Shown: in pieces, positions 1 to 6,032 of the stretch
How the letters are laid out: every line of letters begins with the position of its first letter
Numbering within the stretch: position 1 is the first letter of the stretch
Source: Ferruginibacter sp.
Lineage (GTDB): Bacteria; Bacteroidota; Bacteroidia; Chitinophagales; Chitinophagaceae
Length of the DNA: 7,448 nucleotides
Direction: 5' to 3'
Assembly: GCA_025362765.1 (NCBI GenBank)
Contig: JANYFI010000423.1
Location: 1 to 7,448 of the forward strand
Notes under the pieces: generated by a model
The model's database searches: none
Told to the model about the DNA's origin: nothing
Seen by the model: only the letters and a program-made list of their open reading frames with translations
Translations under genes and position numbers: made by a program

Positions 1-141
1 AATTCCGTATTAATCAAATTGTAAAGATGACTGACTGATTGATTAAAAAGAATTGGGAATAACTATTGCAATGACCCGTTGCAGTACACCCCCCTTATTT
101 CTTTTACGCCTCCGGCAAATAAGCCGGGAGAACTGCACCGG
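1..141. repeat. Left copy of 141-bp exact terminal direct repeat (contig circularizes)
   Basis: Bases 1-141 are identical to bases 7308-7448, read directly from both ends. The length equals the largest default k-mer of MEGAHIT, so this is most simply an assembly overlap showing that the graph path closed on itself. Removing one copy leaves a 7,307-bp circle. A real direct repeat flanking a chromosomal segment, or one unit of a tandem array, would look the same. The copy contains an 8-bp inverted repeat (TTAATCAA at 10-17, TTGATTAA at 39-46) and a short TGAY tandem run (TGAC, TGAC, TGAT, TGAT at 28-43). Confidence 0.97.
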
Positions 142-160
142 ATAAACATATTGGTCATTG
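69..160. other. Nested three-level stem structure, candidate structured RNA or origin element
   Basis: Three sets of complementary arms are nested without crossing. The outer stem pairs CAATGAC (69-75) with GTCATTG (154-160). The middle stem starts at the very next base and pairs CCGTTGCAGT (76-85) with ACTGCACCGG (132-141), 9 of 10 pairs with one T/C mismatch. The inner hairpin pairs CTCCGGC (110-116) with GCCGGGAG (123-130) around an AAATAA loop, with one bulged G. Contiguous outer and middle stems on the left side are what a folded RNA or extruded DNA element would show. Part of it competes with a simpler hairpin at 65-85. No T-run follows the inner hairpin on either strand, so it is not an ordinary terminator. 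Transcription direction is unknown. Confidence 0.4.
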
Positions 161-213
161 AGATTGGCTCGTACCTCACCAAACACAATTCCAGCTACTT
201 TAAATCATAAAGA

Positions 214-229
214 CACTGCAAAGCAGATT
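214..229. repeat. 16-bp motif shared with the phosphatase promoter region (copy 1)
   Basis: CACTGCAAAGCAGATT here matches CACTGCAAAGTAGATT at 5985-6000 in 15 of 16 positions, in the same orientation. This copy contains a perfect CTGC-AAA-GCAG mini-hairpin. The other copy keeps it as a G-T wobble if read as RNA. No gene starts downstream of this copy. Confidence 0.35.
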
Positions 230-282
230 TTATAAGAATCAACTTCTTAAAAACTCATTCATCCTTATCTGACGCAAATTTC

Positions 283-413
283 TTGACAGGCTTTGTCAAA
301 AGCAAGGTCTGCGTCCCGCCGAAATGCAGGGCCGGGACTGGCCACGGGTTTTGCAAAAACAATCTCCGTCCGCCGCCGCGGATAGTATTCTTTATACAAA
401 AACCTTGCTTTTG
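283..413. other. GC-rich block of nested inverted repeats
   Basis: A 12-bp perfect inverted repeat (CAAAAGCAAGGT at 297-308, ACCTTGCTTTTG at 402-413) encloses about 93 bp of locally GC-rich DNA. Inside are a hairpin pairing GTCCCG (313-318) with CGGGAC (333-338), a 10-bp palindrome TTTTGCAAAA (349-358), and a hairpin TCCGC-CGCC-GCGGA (369-382). Just outside the left arm is TTGACA-GGCTT-TGTCAA (283-299), which shares its last bases with that arm. The composition contrasts with both flanks, which suggests a separate origin, such as a dispersed intergenic repeat, a small non-autonomous element or a structured RNA. No transposase and no target-site duplication are apparent. Confidence 0.4.
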
Positions 414-490
414 CCCTAACAAGTTTCAAGAGCGAGCTGATGAGATTAGAGCAGGGATATGAAGAGTTAATAAATCATTTAAAAAAATAA
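386..490 (+). other. Short coding-like segment with no proper start, possible gene remnant
   Basis: A frame of 34 codons is open from just after a TAG at 383-385 to a TAA at 488-490. From ATG at 440 only 16 codons remain (MRLEQGYEELINHLKK). The purine-rich, Glu/Leu-rich codons look like the C-terminal end of a helical protein. It overlaps the right arm of the inverted-repeat block, has no recognizable start and matches no family I know. Chance in AT-rich DNA is the main alternative. Confidence 0.12.
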
Positions 491-517
491 ATCGAATTCA
501 AAATAAACAATTTTCGT

Positions 518-539
518 TCCTCATGAGGATTTCATGAAA
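518..539. promoter_or_regulatory. Twin palindromes with TCATGA cores spaced one helical turn apart
   Basis: TCCTCATGAGGA (518-529) is a perfect 12-bp palindrome and is followed directly by TTTCATGAAA (530-539), a perfect 10-bp palindrome. Their shared TCATGA cores start 11 bp apart, at 521 and 532, so both would lie on the same face of the helix. This is the geometry of two adjacent sites for a dimeric DNA-binding protein. No gene of convincing length starts nearby, so what it would control is unknown. Confidence 0.3.
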
Positions 540-732
540 GATTAAGGAAATAAAAAAGCTGTTAAAAATCATATTTATCTGCGTAGGTAATTTATCAGCA
601 AGCAAATATTACGCTTTTCTATCTGTTAGAAAATTATACTGGAATTACGAACGACCGGAAACATTGATAAAAATCTGAAACTTATTTTTTAATCTTAAAA
701 TATATCTCTCAACTAAATATTTTTCGCCTGGA

Positions 733-1743
733 TTAATTCATTTTATACACCAGCACTTTAAAAGTTCCTGGCAGCGAATTTTTCGTGCCTGGTTCAAAAT
801 CTACCACGCTCAAATAAATCTTGTGTGTCTTGATATCTAATGCCAAAGTTTTGGCTCTGGTTTGTGTTGTCAATGTTTGCTCTATTTCATACTTGTCCGC
901 AGATTCTTGTTTAATAATTGTTACAGTAGCGTCGCCATTAGAGCAAAAAATTAATTTCGTCGCAGCATCATAGGCCACAGCATCAACACCGGCACCAATG
1001 GGAATTGTAGTAATAACTTTGCCTGAAGCAACATCCAGTACACTCATTCCCTTATTTTCCCGGCAAACAGTAAAAAGCCTGTTATTGGTGGAATCCAATG
1101 CCAAACCAGTAGGTCCGCCGCATGGTGAAAGTGGAAAAGAATTAATAACTTTTAAAGATTTTGTATTGATTATTTTTAGAGTATTTTTATCTTCTATATT
1201 GTTATAAATATTTCCATGTCCATCTGTCACTGCAAATTCTGGGCCGCCACCCACCTCTATGGTATTTATTTCTTTCATTTCTTTTGGGTCAACAACTGAA
1301 ACATTATTGCTTCCGCCATTAAATGCAAAAATCAGTTTGGAGAACGGGTCATAAATAATGGCATCTGGCTTTTTGCCAGTTAACGGAATTACTTTAATTG
1401 TTTTTAAAGTTGTAATGTTGAAAGCCAGTACTGAATTGGCCTTACCATCACTAACAAAACCAACACCGCTTCCATAAGCAATAGCAATACCATGATTGCC
1501 TTGCATGCCTTCTATGGTACCAACCAGTTCATCTGTATCAAGGTTAATAACATTTACCGTGGTGCCATGCGAAACATACAAGCGCCTGTTTTGCTGATCT
1601 ATAAAAAGGTAGTCATAGCCACCATCGCCTGGTAAGGCAATTTTTTTATCTAAAGAATAAGATGGAGCCTGTTGTGCAAAAGTTTTACTACTCATCATAA
1701 CTGCATTGCATAATAACAGTATGATAAAAAAATATTTATTCAT
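733..1743 (-). CDS. Exported YncE-like seven-bladed beta-propeller (YVTN-type) protein
   Basis: Residues 1-23 form a Sec signal peptide (Asn-Lys, a long hydrophobic run, then TFA before Gln24). There is no lipobox, so the mature protein is probably periplasmic or secreted. The rest consists of about seven repeats of 40-45 residues, each with a 'Leu-Tyr/Phe-Val-x-x-x-x-x-x-x-Val-x-Val-(Ile/Leu)-Asp' core. Examples are RRLYVSHGTTVNVINLD near 53-69 and DATVTIIKQ near the C-terminus. This is the pattern of the YVTN/YncE seven-bladed propeller, and 336 aa is a normal full length. YncE-family propellers usually act as binding scaffolds, and no catalytic site is evident. In Escherichia coli, yncE lies beside yncD, a TonB-dependent receptor gene; here too the propeller follows a receptor. 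The start has no Shine-Dalgarno, as is usual in Bacteroidota. The gene lies 85 bp after the lipoprotein gene on the same strand and is probably the last of the operon. Stop codon TAA. The substrate is unknown. Confidence 0.9.
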   Translation of the reverse strand: MNKYFFIILLLCNAVMMSSKTFAQQAPSYSLDKKIALPGDGGYDYLFIDQQNRRLYVSHGTTVNVINLDTDELVGTIEGMQGNHGIAIAYGSGVGFVSDGKANSVLAFNITTLKTIKVIPLTGKKPDAIIYDPFSKLIFAFNGGSNNVSVVDPKEMKEINTIEVGGGPEFAVTDGHGNIYNNIEDKNTLKIINTKSLKVINSFPLSPCGGPTGLALDSTNNRLFTVCRENKGMSVLDVASGKVITTIPIGAGVDAVAYDAATKLIFCSNGDATVTIIKQESADKYEIEQTLTTQTRAKTLALDIKTHKIYLSVVDFEPGTKNSLPGTFKVLVYKMN

Positions 1744-1828
1744 GGTATGTTGTGTTATATTTTTAAGATAAAAGAAATTTGAAAAGCATAATATAGGATG
1801 TAAATGTAGCTGTTATTAAATGACCATA

Positions 1829-3034
1829 TTAATGCTGATTTCCTTTATTATCTGTTGTGTAAGCTCCTAAATCCTGATTGTATTTTGTAAATCCGGTACC
1901 AAAGGCTGGTGAACCATTCTGCAAACGGAAATCATAATTATTGGGGTATCCGTTTGGTGCTGCAACTATGCCATCGAATTTTACAAACATAGGATCGTAG
2001 TTACCAATTTTGGTTGAAATAAGATCACCAGGTTGAGACGCACCTACACCAGAGGTGGGATAAAAGTTTTCCCGGATATTGATTTTTTGTGTAGGGTCAA
2101 CCAGGTCTGTATATGTATCTACTGAGGCATAAAAAAGATTATTGTTATAGGTAGTTTTAGCTACATCACCATCAACAAAAATTTCGATACCATGGTAACA
2201 GTTTACAATGATGTTGTTGTAAATATGCCCGATGGCATTTACACCCACAGAAACTGCACGGCCCGGTTCAGCAGATCCTCTCCTCCACCCTATTGAAACT
2301 ATTGTATTGTTGTACACTTCTACTTCTGTTTGTGGAAAAGGAATTGTTTTACTCGTTTCTAATTTTATACCGCTGCCTGCCTGGCTAAAAATTACATTAT
2401 AGGCAACTATACCTGTTGCACCCCCTTTTAGGTTGATGCCTTCACCATCAGTGCTTCCCGAAGAGCTGATGGTATTTCTAAGGATAGTAACATGCGCATG
2501 AAACAAACCCATTAAATCATCCTGGCCGTTCGTGAACCAGCTATCTTCAATATCTACAGGTATGGCTCTGTTTACAATAATAGTTCTTCTTGCACTTCCG
2601 CCTGCATCCGGGCCACCGGTGTTATCTATATAGGTCCATTTAATAGTAATTGCCTGTGCACTGTCACATTGAAAACCACCCCAGGTTCCCGGCTTTTTTG
2701 TATCTGAATCAAAGGAAATTGGCTGGTCTTTGGAGCCCAGCAACTGCAATACTCCCTGTATATTTATTTGCGCATTATTTTTTACAATTACAATGGCACC
2801 GGGCTGAGCCGCCAGTGTATCGCCTGGCTTAACTGTTATATCGCCTGTAATGGTATAAGTTTGTCCGGTTAATAAAGTGCCCTTTAAAAAACCGCTGATA
2901 TCGCCTGCAGTAATTGGGCTGGAAGAAGGAACCTGAACTTTTGTAAACGTAGTTACCTCATCTTTTTGACAGGCACTCAACAGCAATGCTGCGCAAAAAA
3001 TGGAAAGCAGTAATGGAATATATTTTGTTTGCAT
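1829..3034 (-). CDS. Right-handed parallel beta-helix surface lipoprotein
   Basis: The N-terminus is a lipoprotein signal peptide ending in the lipobox Leu-Ser-Ala-Cys, with Cys22 as the lipidated residue. Cys22 is followed by Gln-Lys-Asp-Glu, which fits the Lys-(Asp/Glu)2 type of lipoprotein export signal described in Flavobacteriia, so display on the cell surface is likely. From about residue 45 the chain has short beta-helix coils: PGAIVIVKNNAQINIQG, WGGFQ, then repeated 'Asn-Asn-x-Ile/Leu' turns (ILRNTISSSG, VYNNTIVSIG, IYNNIIVNCYHGIEI, TYNNNLFYAS). The C-terminus (DFRLQNGSPAFGTG ... DLGAY) is the closing motif common in parallel beta-helix proteins of the pectate-lyase-like fold. Catalytic residues cannot be assigned, so it may bind or process a ligand. 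It starts only 14 bp after the receptor gene, the slot a SusD-type lipoprotein fills in SusCD pairs, but it is not SusD-like. Stop TAA. Fold and localization are well supported; function is inferred from context. Confidence 0.9.
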   Translation of the reverse strand: MQTKYIPLLLSIFCAALLLSACQKDEVTTFTKVQVPSSSPITAGDISGFLKGTLLTGQTYTITGDITVKPGDTLAAQPGAIVIVKNNAQINIQGVLQLLGSKDQPISFDSDTKKPGTWGGFQCDSAQAITIKWTYIDNTGGPDAGGSARRTIIVNRAIPVDIEDSWFTNGQDDLMGLFHAHVTILRNTISSSGSTDGEGINLKGGATGIVAYNVIFSQAGSGIKLETSKTIPFPQTEVEVYNNTIVSIGWRRGSAEPGRAVSVGVNAIGHIYNNIIVNCYHGIEIFVDGDVAKTTYNNNLFYASVDTYTDLVDPTQKINIRENFYPTSGVGASQPGDLISTKIGNYDPMFVKFDGIVAAPNGYPNNYDFRLQNGSPAFGTGFTKYNQDLGAYTTDNKGNQH

Positions 3035-3048
3035 TTTATTTTTTTTAA

Positions 3049-5778
3049 TTACAATGAATAACGAAAACCGATGTTGAAACTGAGGTTGTATAAATCTTTT
3101 GACTGTACCAGGCTGCCGATTTTTATTGTGGTTGGTGAGTTCAGCAGGTTATTGGCTTTTGCCGTTAGCACAAAATGTTTATGTACTTGCTTTTCGCCTG
3201 ATAATGATAAAAAGGATTGGGGCTGCTGGTAATAATCGTAGCCATAATTTGGATATACAAACGATAAGGTTTTGCTGGTATAGGTATATGCCAATTGAAG
3301 AAAAGCTTTTTGATTATCGTTTTTATACAATAATGAAAAATTAACTACATCCCCTGTTTGCCCCTGTAGTGGCCTGTTTTGCAATTTTGGTACAGATGTG
3401 GTAACGCCGCTTGCATCCGTTGATGTAAATATTTTAGTGGTACTAATTTTAGAATAGGTGTATGTGTAATTAGCCGATACACCCAACATGCCAAAGAACT
3501 TGCTGTACACTATTTCGGCCCCTGTTACCTTTGCGGTTCCAAAATTCTGAGGCGTTGTGTTGGCCTGCCCGCCGCTTAAATCATTTAAAGCAAATTCAAT
3601 AGGATTGGTAATATTTTTATAAAAAACTCCTATAAATAATTGCTCTTCATTTCGGGGAAACAATTCATACCTAAGATCAAAATTATCGGCAGTTGTATGT
3701 TTAACGTTCGGGTTGCCGGTAATATCTGTGCTTTCACCAAAAGTAGGCGTTGGTACCAATTCGTATAAAGCGGGGCGGCTGATAGATTTAAAATAAGATG
3801 CCCGCATATTTGACCTTTCTGTGAATTTATATTTTATCTGAAGGCTGGGTAAAACATCAATATAGGTTTTCTTTGCATTGCTTTTTACATCCAATACTAC
3901 CGGATGCGTATCATAACCCTGTTCTGTTTTTTCAACTCTTACTCCACCAACAATATCAAATTTGTTAAGTACAAATTTAAACTCACCGTAGCCTGCAGTA
4001 ATGTTTTCATAAGCAGTATAATTTGCTTTATCGCTTATTGATGATCCTGTTAAGTTATACACTAACCAGTTAACAGCATACACATCAGTGAAAGGATCTT
4101 TTCCACCACTGATGTTTGACGGTACTGGTTTTAAAGTATATTGATTTTGGTTATTGTAACGGGTGCTGTGCCGGTAAATGCCGCCTGTTTTTAATTCTAT
4201 TGAATTACTTTTCCCCAATCCGGTTTTATAAGCAAGGTTGCCTAAAATACTCAGGTCTTTATTACCGCTTTTTTGCCATATCCTGGAAACGTTGTAAAGG
4301 AAATCCGGTGTGCTGGTAAAATCAGGATTAACTAATTTGTTGGTAGTAATCTGTGCCCTGTCAGGTGCCTTTAAAACGGCATTGGAATAAATGCCTGCCC
4401 AGTCAAACAAAAAATGATTTGTCAGCACATGCCTACCACTTAATTTAAGATTTTCAACAAACTGATTTTGTATAGTGGAACGGTTGTCATTAAATACGGA
4501 ACCTGTTCCCGGCCCTACTCTTCCACCATTGCCACCAAGTATAGATGTATCAACACTTAGCCGTGTCTGGGCTATTCTTGTATATAAAAATACATTGTCA
4601 AGGCTGATCTTGTTTTTATCATTAAATCTAAAATCAAGATGCCCTGATAACCCATTATTCATTTGCTGAGTAGAATAAGTACGGTTAGCCACATCCGAGA
4701 TTACAGGCTGATAATCTTTGCCCGGCCTGGTATCTAATTGTGCAATATTAAATTGCGAATTTGTGCCATAGTACTGATTCTGATAACTGTCGGAGATGAT
4801 GAACCCTAACTTATTTTTAAAAAATCTGCGCCCATAAGTAAACCCCAGCAAAGAAGTTAACGGTGCATTCCTTTTTGTAAAATCAAGATTAGCCCTGGAG
4901 AAATTGCCGGGATTTGCAATATAAGAGGAGCCAAATCTTTCGCTAACACTTTTAGTTTGAACCGCACCATGTTCAAAGCCGTCATACTTGCGATTAAAAA
5001 AAATAGAGCTGTACCCTAAAGATCCGTTTACTTTAAATAGCTCAAATTCCGGAGCATCTTTAAATACAAGATTAACGGTGCCGCCAATGGCATCACCTTC
5101 CATTTGCGGCGTTAATGTTTTACTCACTTCAATCTTTTCCAATAAATCAGACGGAACAATGCTTAGGGAAATAAACCTTGACACCGGATCAGGGCTGGCT
5201 ACTTTTACCCCGTTAATAAGGGTATTGTTATACCGTGGTTCCAATCCCCGAATGATAGCAAAGGCTTCATCAGAACCACTGTTTCTTTGCAGCGTAACTG
5301 CAGAAACCCGTTGCAGTGCAGTGGCTGCACTTATATCAGGCGACCGCTGCATGGCCTGTGCAGAAAGTACATTGGTTATGTTGCTGGCATTTTTTTCTGA
5401 ACTGCGGGAAGAAACTTCTGTTTCCTGTGTTGCCTTTCCATAAATTTTTACATTTTCCAGCGAAGCAATTTTTTCTTCCAGTGAAATTGTGATAACCGTT
5501 GATTTATTTTCGGAGAGTTCGATTTGTTTTTTAAACTCTTTATAACCCACGTATTTAACCTTCACTTCATAAAGACCTGCTGGCAATTTAGCAATTGAAA
5601 ACTGCCCAAAAGCATCCGTTAAAGCTCCTCCTTTTTTATCATCAAAATGCACATAAGCACCTGCCAATGCTTCTTTTGTTTTTTCATCCACTACCTGTCC
5701 TTTTAAGACAGCGTTTTGCGCTCCGGCAACTGAAACCGCAAAAATAAAAATAAGCAATAAGCAAAGTTTGGTAGACAT
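3049..5778 (-). CDS. TonB-dependent outer-membrane receptor with N-terminal carboxypeptidase-regulatory-like domain
   Basis: A Sec signal peptide (residues 1-20, cleavage after AGA) leads into a carboxypeptidase-regulatory-like beta-sandwich at about 22-108 (LKGQVVDEKTKEALAGAYV ... LPAGLYEVKVKYVGYKE), an extension common in Bacteroidota receptors. The plug domain covers roughly 130-250 and contains a region around IIRGLEPRYNNTLINGVKV and EKIEVSKTLTPQMEGDAIGG. That region resembles the 'TonB-Xanth-Caul' receptor group more than SusC. Residues from about 255 to 909 form the 22-strand barrel, including a Ser-Arg-Pro-Ala-Leu-Tyr-Glu-Leu-Val-Pro stretch typical of these receptors, and the chain ends in an amphipathic strand (LSFNIGFRYSL). 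The 909-aa length is normal and no break is seen. It would import a ligand across the outer membrane using TonB/ExbBD energy, and those genes are not in the window. It is the first gene of a probable three-gene operon. An organophosphate or phosphate-linked ligand is possible because a phosphatase is divergently encoded, but this is inference. Stop TAA. Confidence 0.95.
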   Translation of the reverse strand: MSTKLCLLLIFIFAVSVAGAQNAVLKGQVVDEKTKEALAGAYVHFDDKKGGALTDAFGQFSIAKLPAGLYEVKVKYVGYKEFKKQIELSENKSTVITISLEEKIASLENVKIYGKATQETEVSSRSSEKNASNITNVLSAQAMQRSPDISAATALQRVSAVTLQRNSGSDEAFAIIRGLEPRYNNTLINGVKVASPDPVSRFISLSIVPSDLLEKIEVSKTLTPQMEGDAIGGTVNLVFKDAPEFELFKVNGSLGYSSIFFNRKYDGFEHGAVQTKSVSERFGSSYIANPGNFSRANLDFTKRNAPLTSLLGFTYGRRFFKNKLGFIISDSYQNQYYGTNSQFNIAQLDTRPGKDYQPVISDVANRTYSTQQMNNGLSGHLDFRFNDKNKISLDNVFLYTRIAQTRLSVDTSILGGNGGRVGPGTGSVFNDNRSTIQNQFVENLKLSGRHVLTNHFLFDWAGIYSNAVLKAPDRAQITTNKLVNPDFTSTPDFLYNVSRIWQKSGNKDLSILGNLAYKTGLGKSNSIELKTGGIYRHSTRYNNQNQYTLKPVPSNISGGKDPFTDVYAVNWLVYNLTGSSISDKANYTAYENITAGYGEFKFVLNKFDIVGGVRVEKTEQGYDTHPVVLDVKSNAKKTYIDVLPSLQIKYKFTERSNMRASYFKSISRPALYELVPTPTFGESTDITGNPNVKHTTADNFDLRYELFPRNEEQLFIGVFYKNITNPIEFALNDLSGGQANTTPQNFGTAKVTGAEIVYSKFFGMLGVSANYTYTYSKISTTKIFTSTDASGVTTSVPKLQNRPLQGQTGDVVNFSLLYKNDNQKAFLQLAYTYTSKTLSFVYPNYGYDYYQQPQSFLSLSGEKQVHKHFVLTAKANNLLNSPTTIKIGSLVQSKDLYNLSFNIGFRYSL

Positions 5779-5942
5779 ACTATAGATTTTTGCGCAAACC
5801 GACAGTTCAATTCTGTAGACATTCTGTGGAAATAAGGCTTTAAAAAATTGGTAAGTTTTTGATAACCTATTGATGATAATAATTTAACAAACAGCCGCTT
5901 TTTCTCTTTTTTTATATATGGGTCGTCAAGATATTATTCTTT

Positions 5943-5968
5943 GTACCTTATCTTTTAAAAGTAGGTAC
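5943..5968. promoter_or_regulatory. Near-symmetric 26-bp dyad, candidate operator
   Basis: Outer arms GTACCT (5943-5948) and AGGTAC (5963-5968) enclose a perfect palindrome CTTTTAAAAG (5952-5961). The two dyads are offset by only one base (3-bp versus 1-bp linkers). An overlapping dyad AAGTA-GG-TACTT sits at 5959-5970. It lies 64 bp before the phosphatase start and 164 bp before the receptor start. The position and symmetry fit a regulator-binding site; the regulator is unknown. Confidence 0.3.
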
Positions 5969-5984
5969 TTAACAATTACTTAAT

Positions 5985-6000
5985 CACTGCAAAGTAGATT
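5985..6000. repeat. 16-bp motif shared with 214-229 (copy 2)
   Basis: CACTGCAAAGTAGATT ends 32 bp before the GTG start of the phosphatase. It differs by one base from the copy at 214-229. The position is compatible with a core promoter or operator element. Confidence 0.35.
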
Positions 6001-6032
6001 ATGAAATAGTTTTACCTGCTAAACTTAGCATT

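Larger units (their letters stand above)
1..732. other. Gene-free region rich in inverted repeats
   Basis: I see no convincing protein gene, tRNA or rRNA here. On the circle it joins 7008-7307 into about 1 kb of non-coding DNA. It contains two nested inverted-repeat blocks (69-160 and 283-413), a GC-rich patch at about 310-382 in otherwise AT-rich DNA, and two adjacent palindromes at 518-539. A small AT-only dyad (TTTTAA at 687-692, TTAAAA at 695-700) lies 33 bp beyond the stop of the propeller gene. That dyad could be a very weak terminator for the minus-strand operon, but no T-run follows it, so I do not call it one. The region could hold a structured RNA, a replication origin or a decayed mobile element; the sequence alone does not decide between these. 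Confidence 0.7.
5779..6032. promoter_or_regulatory. Divergent promoter region between receptor operon and phosphatase
   Basis: These 254 bp separate two start codons pointing away from each other, so promoters for both must lie here. I found no perfect Bacteroidota -7 box (TAnnTTTG). The closest are TAGTTTTA at 6007-6014 on the phosphatase side and TCGGTTTG on the minus strand at 5802-5795 on the receptor side, each one base off and without a clear -33 partner. Near the receptor start, ATTCTGT occurs twice at an 11-bp interval (5810-5816 and 5821-5827). A longer dyad lies at 5943-5968. A pyrimidine-rich tract with a T7 run covers about 5898-5917. A shared operator controlling both directions is plausible. 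Confidence 0.6.

Noticed and set aside
3..30. Possible XerC/XerD dif-like site, because ATTCCGTATTA resembles a XerC half-site
   Set aside because: Only the left half-site resembles known pdif/dif sequences; the right half matches poorly. It cannot be supported without the host dif consensus.
411..436. Integron attC-like start (CCCTAACAAGTTTCAAG)
   Set aside because: The opening resembles some attC sites, but no matching GTTRRRY end or long complementary arm follows, and there is no integrase or cassette structure.
733..1743. Beta-propeller phytase, given the nearby phosphatase and receptor
   Set aside because: The repeats are YVTN/YncE-type and the acidic calcium- and phosphate-binding residues of propeller phytases are not apparent.
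1829..3034. SusD-like glycan-binding lipoprotein
   Set aside because: The sequence shows beta-helix coils, not the helical TPR-type fold of SusD, despite the SusD-like gene position.
4988..5443. A 151-codon plus-strand open frame
   Set aside because: It lies entirely inside and antisense to the well-supported receptor gene, with no recognizable protein features.
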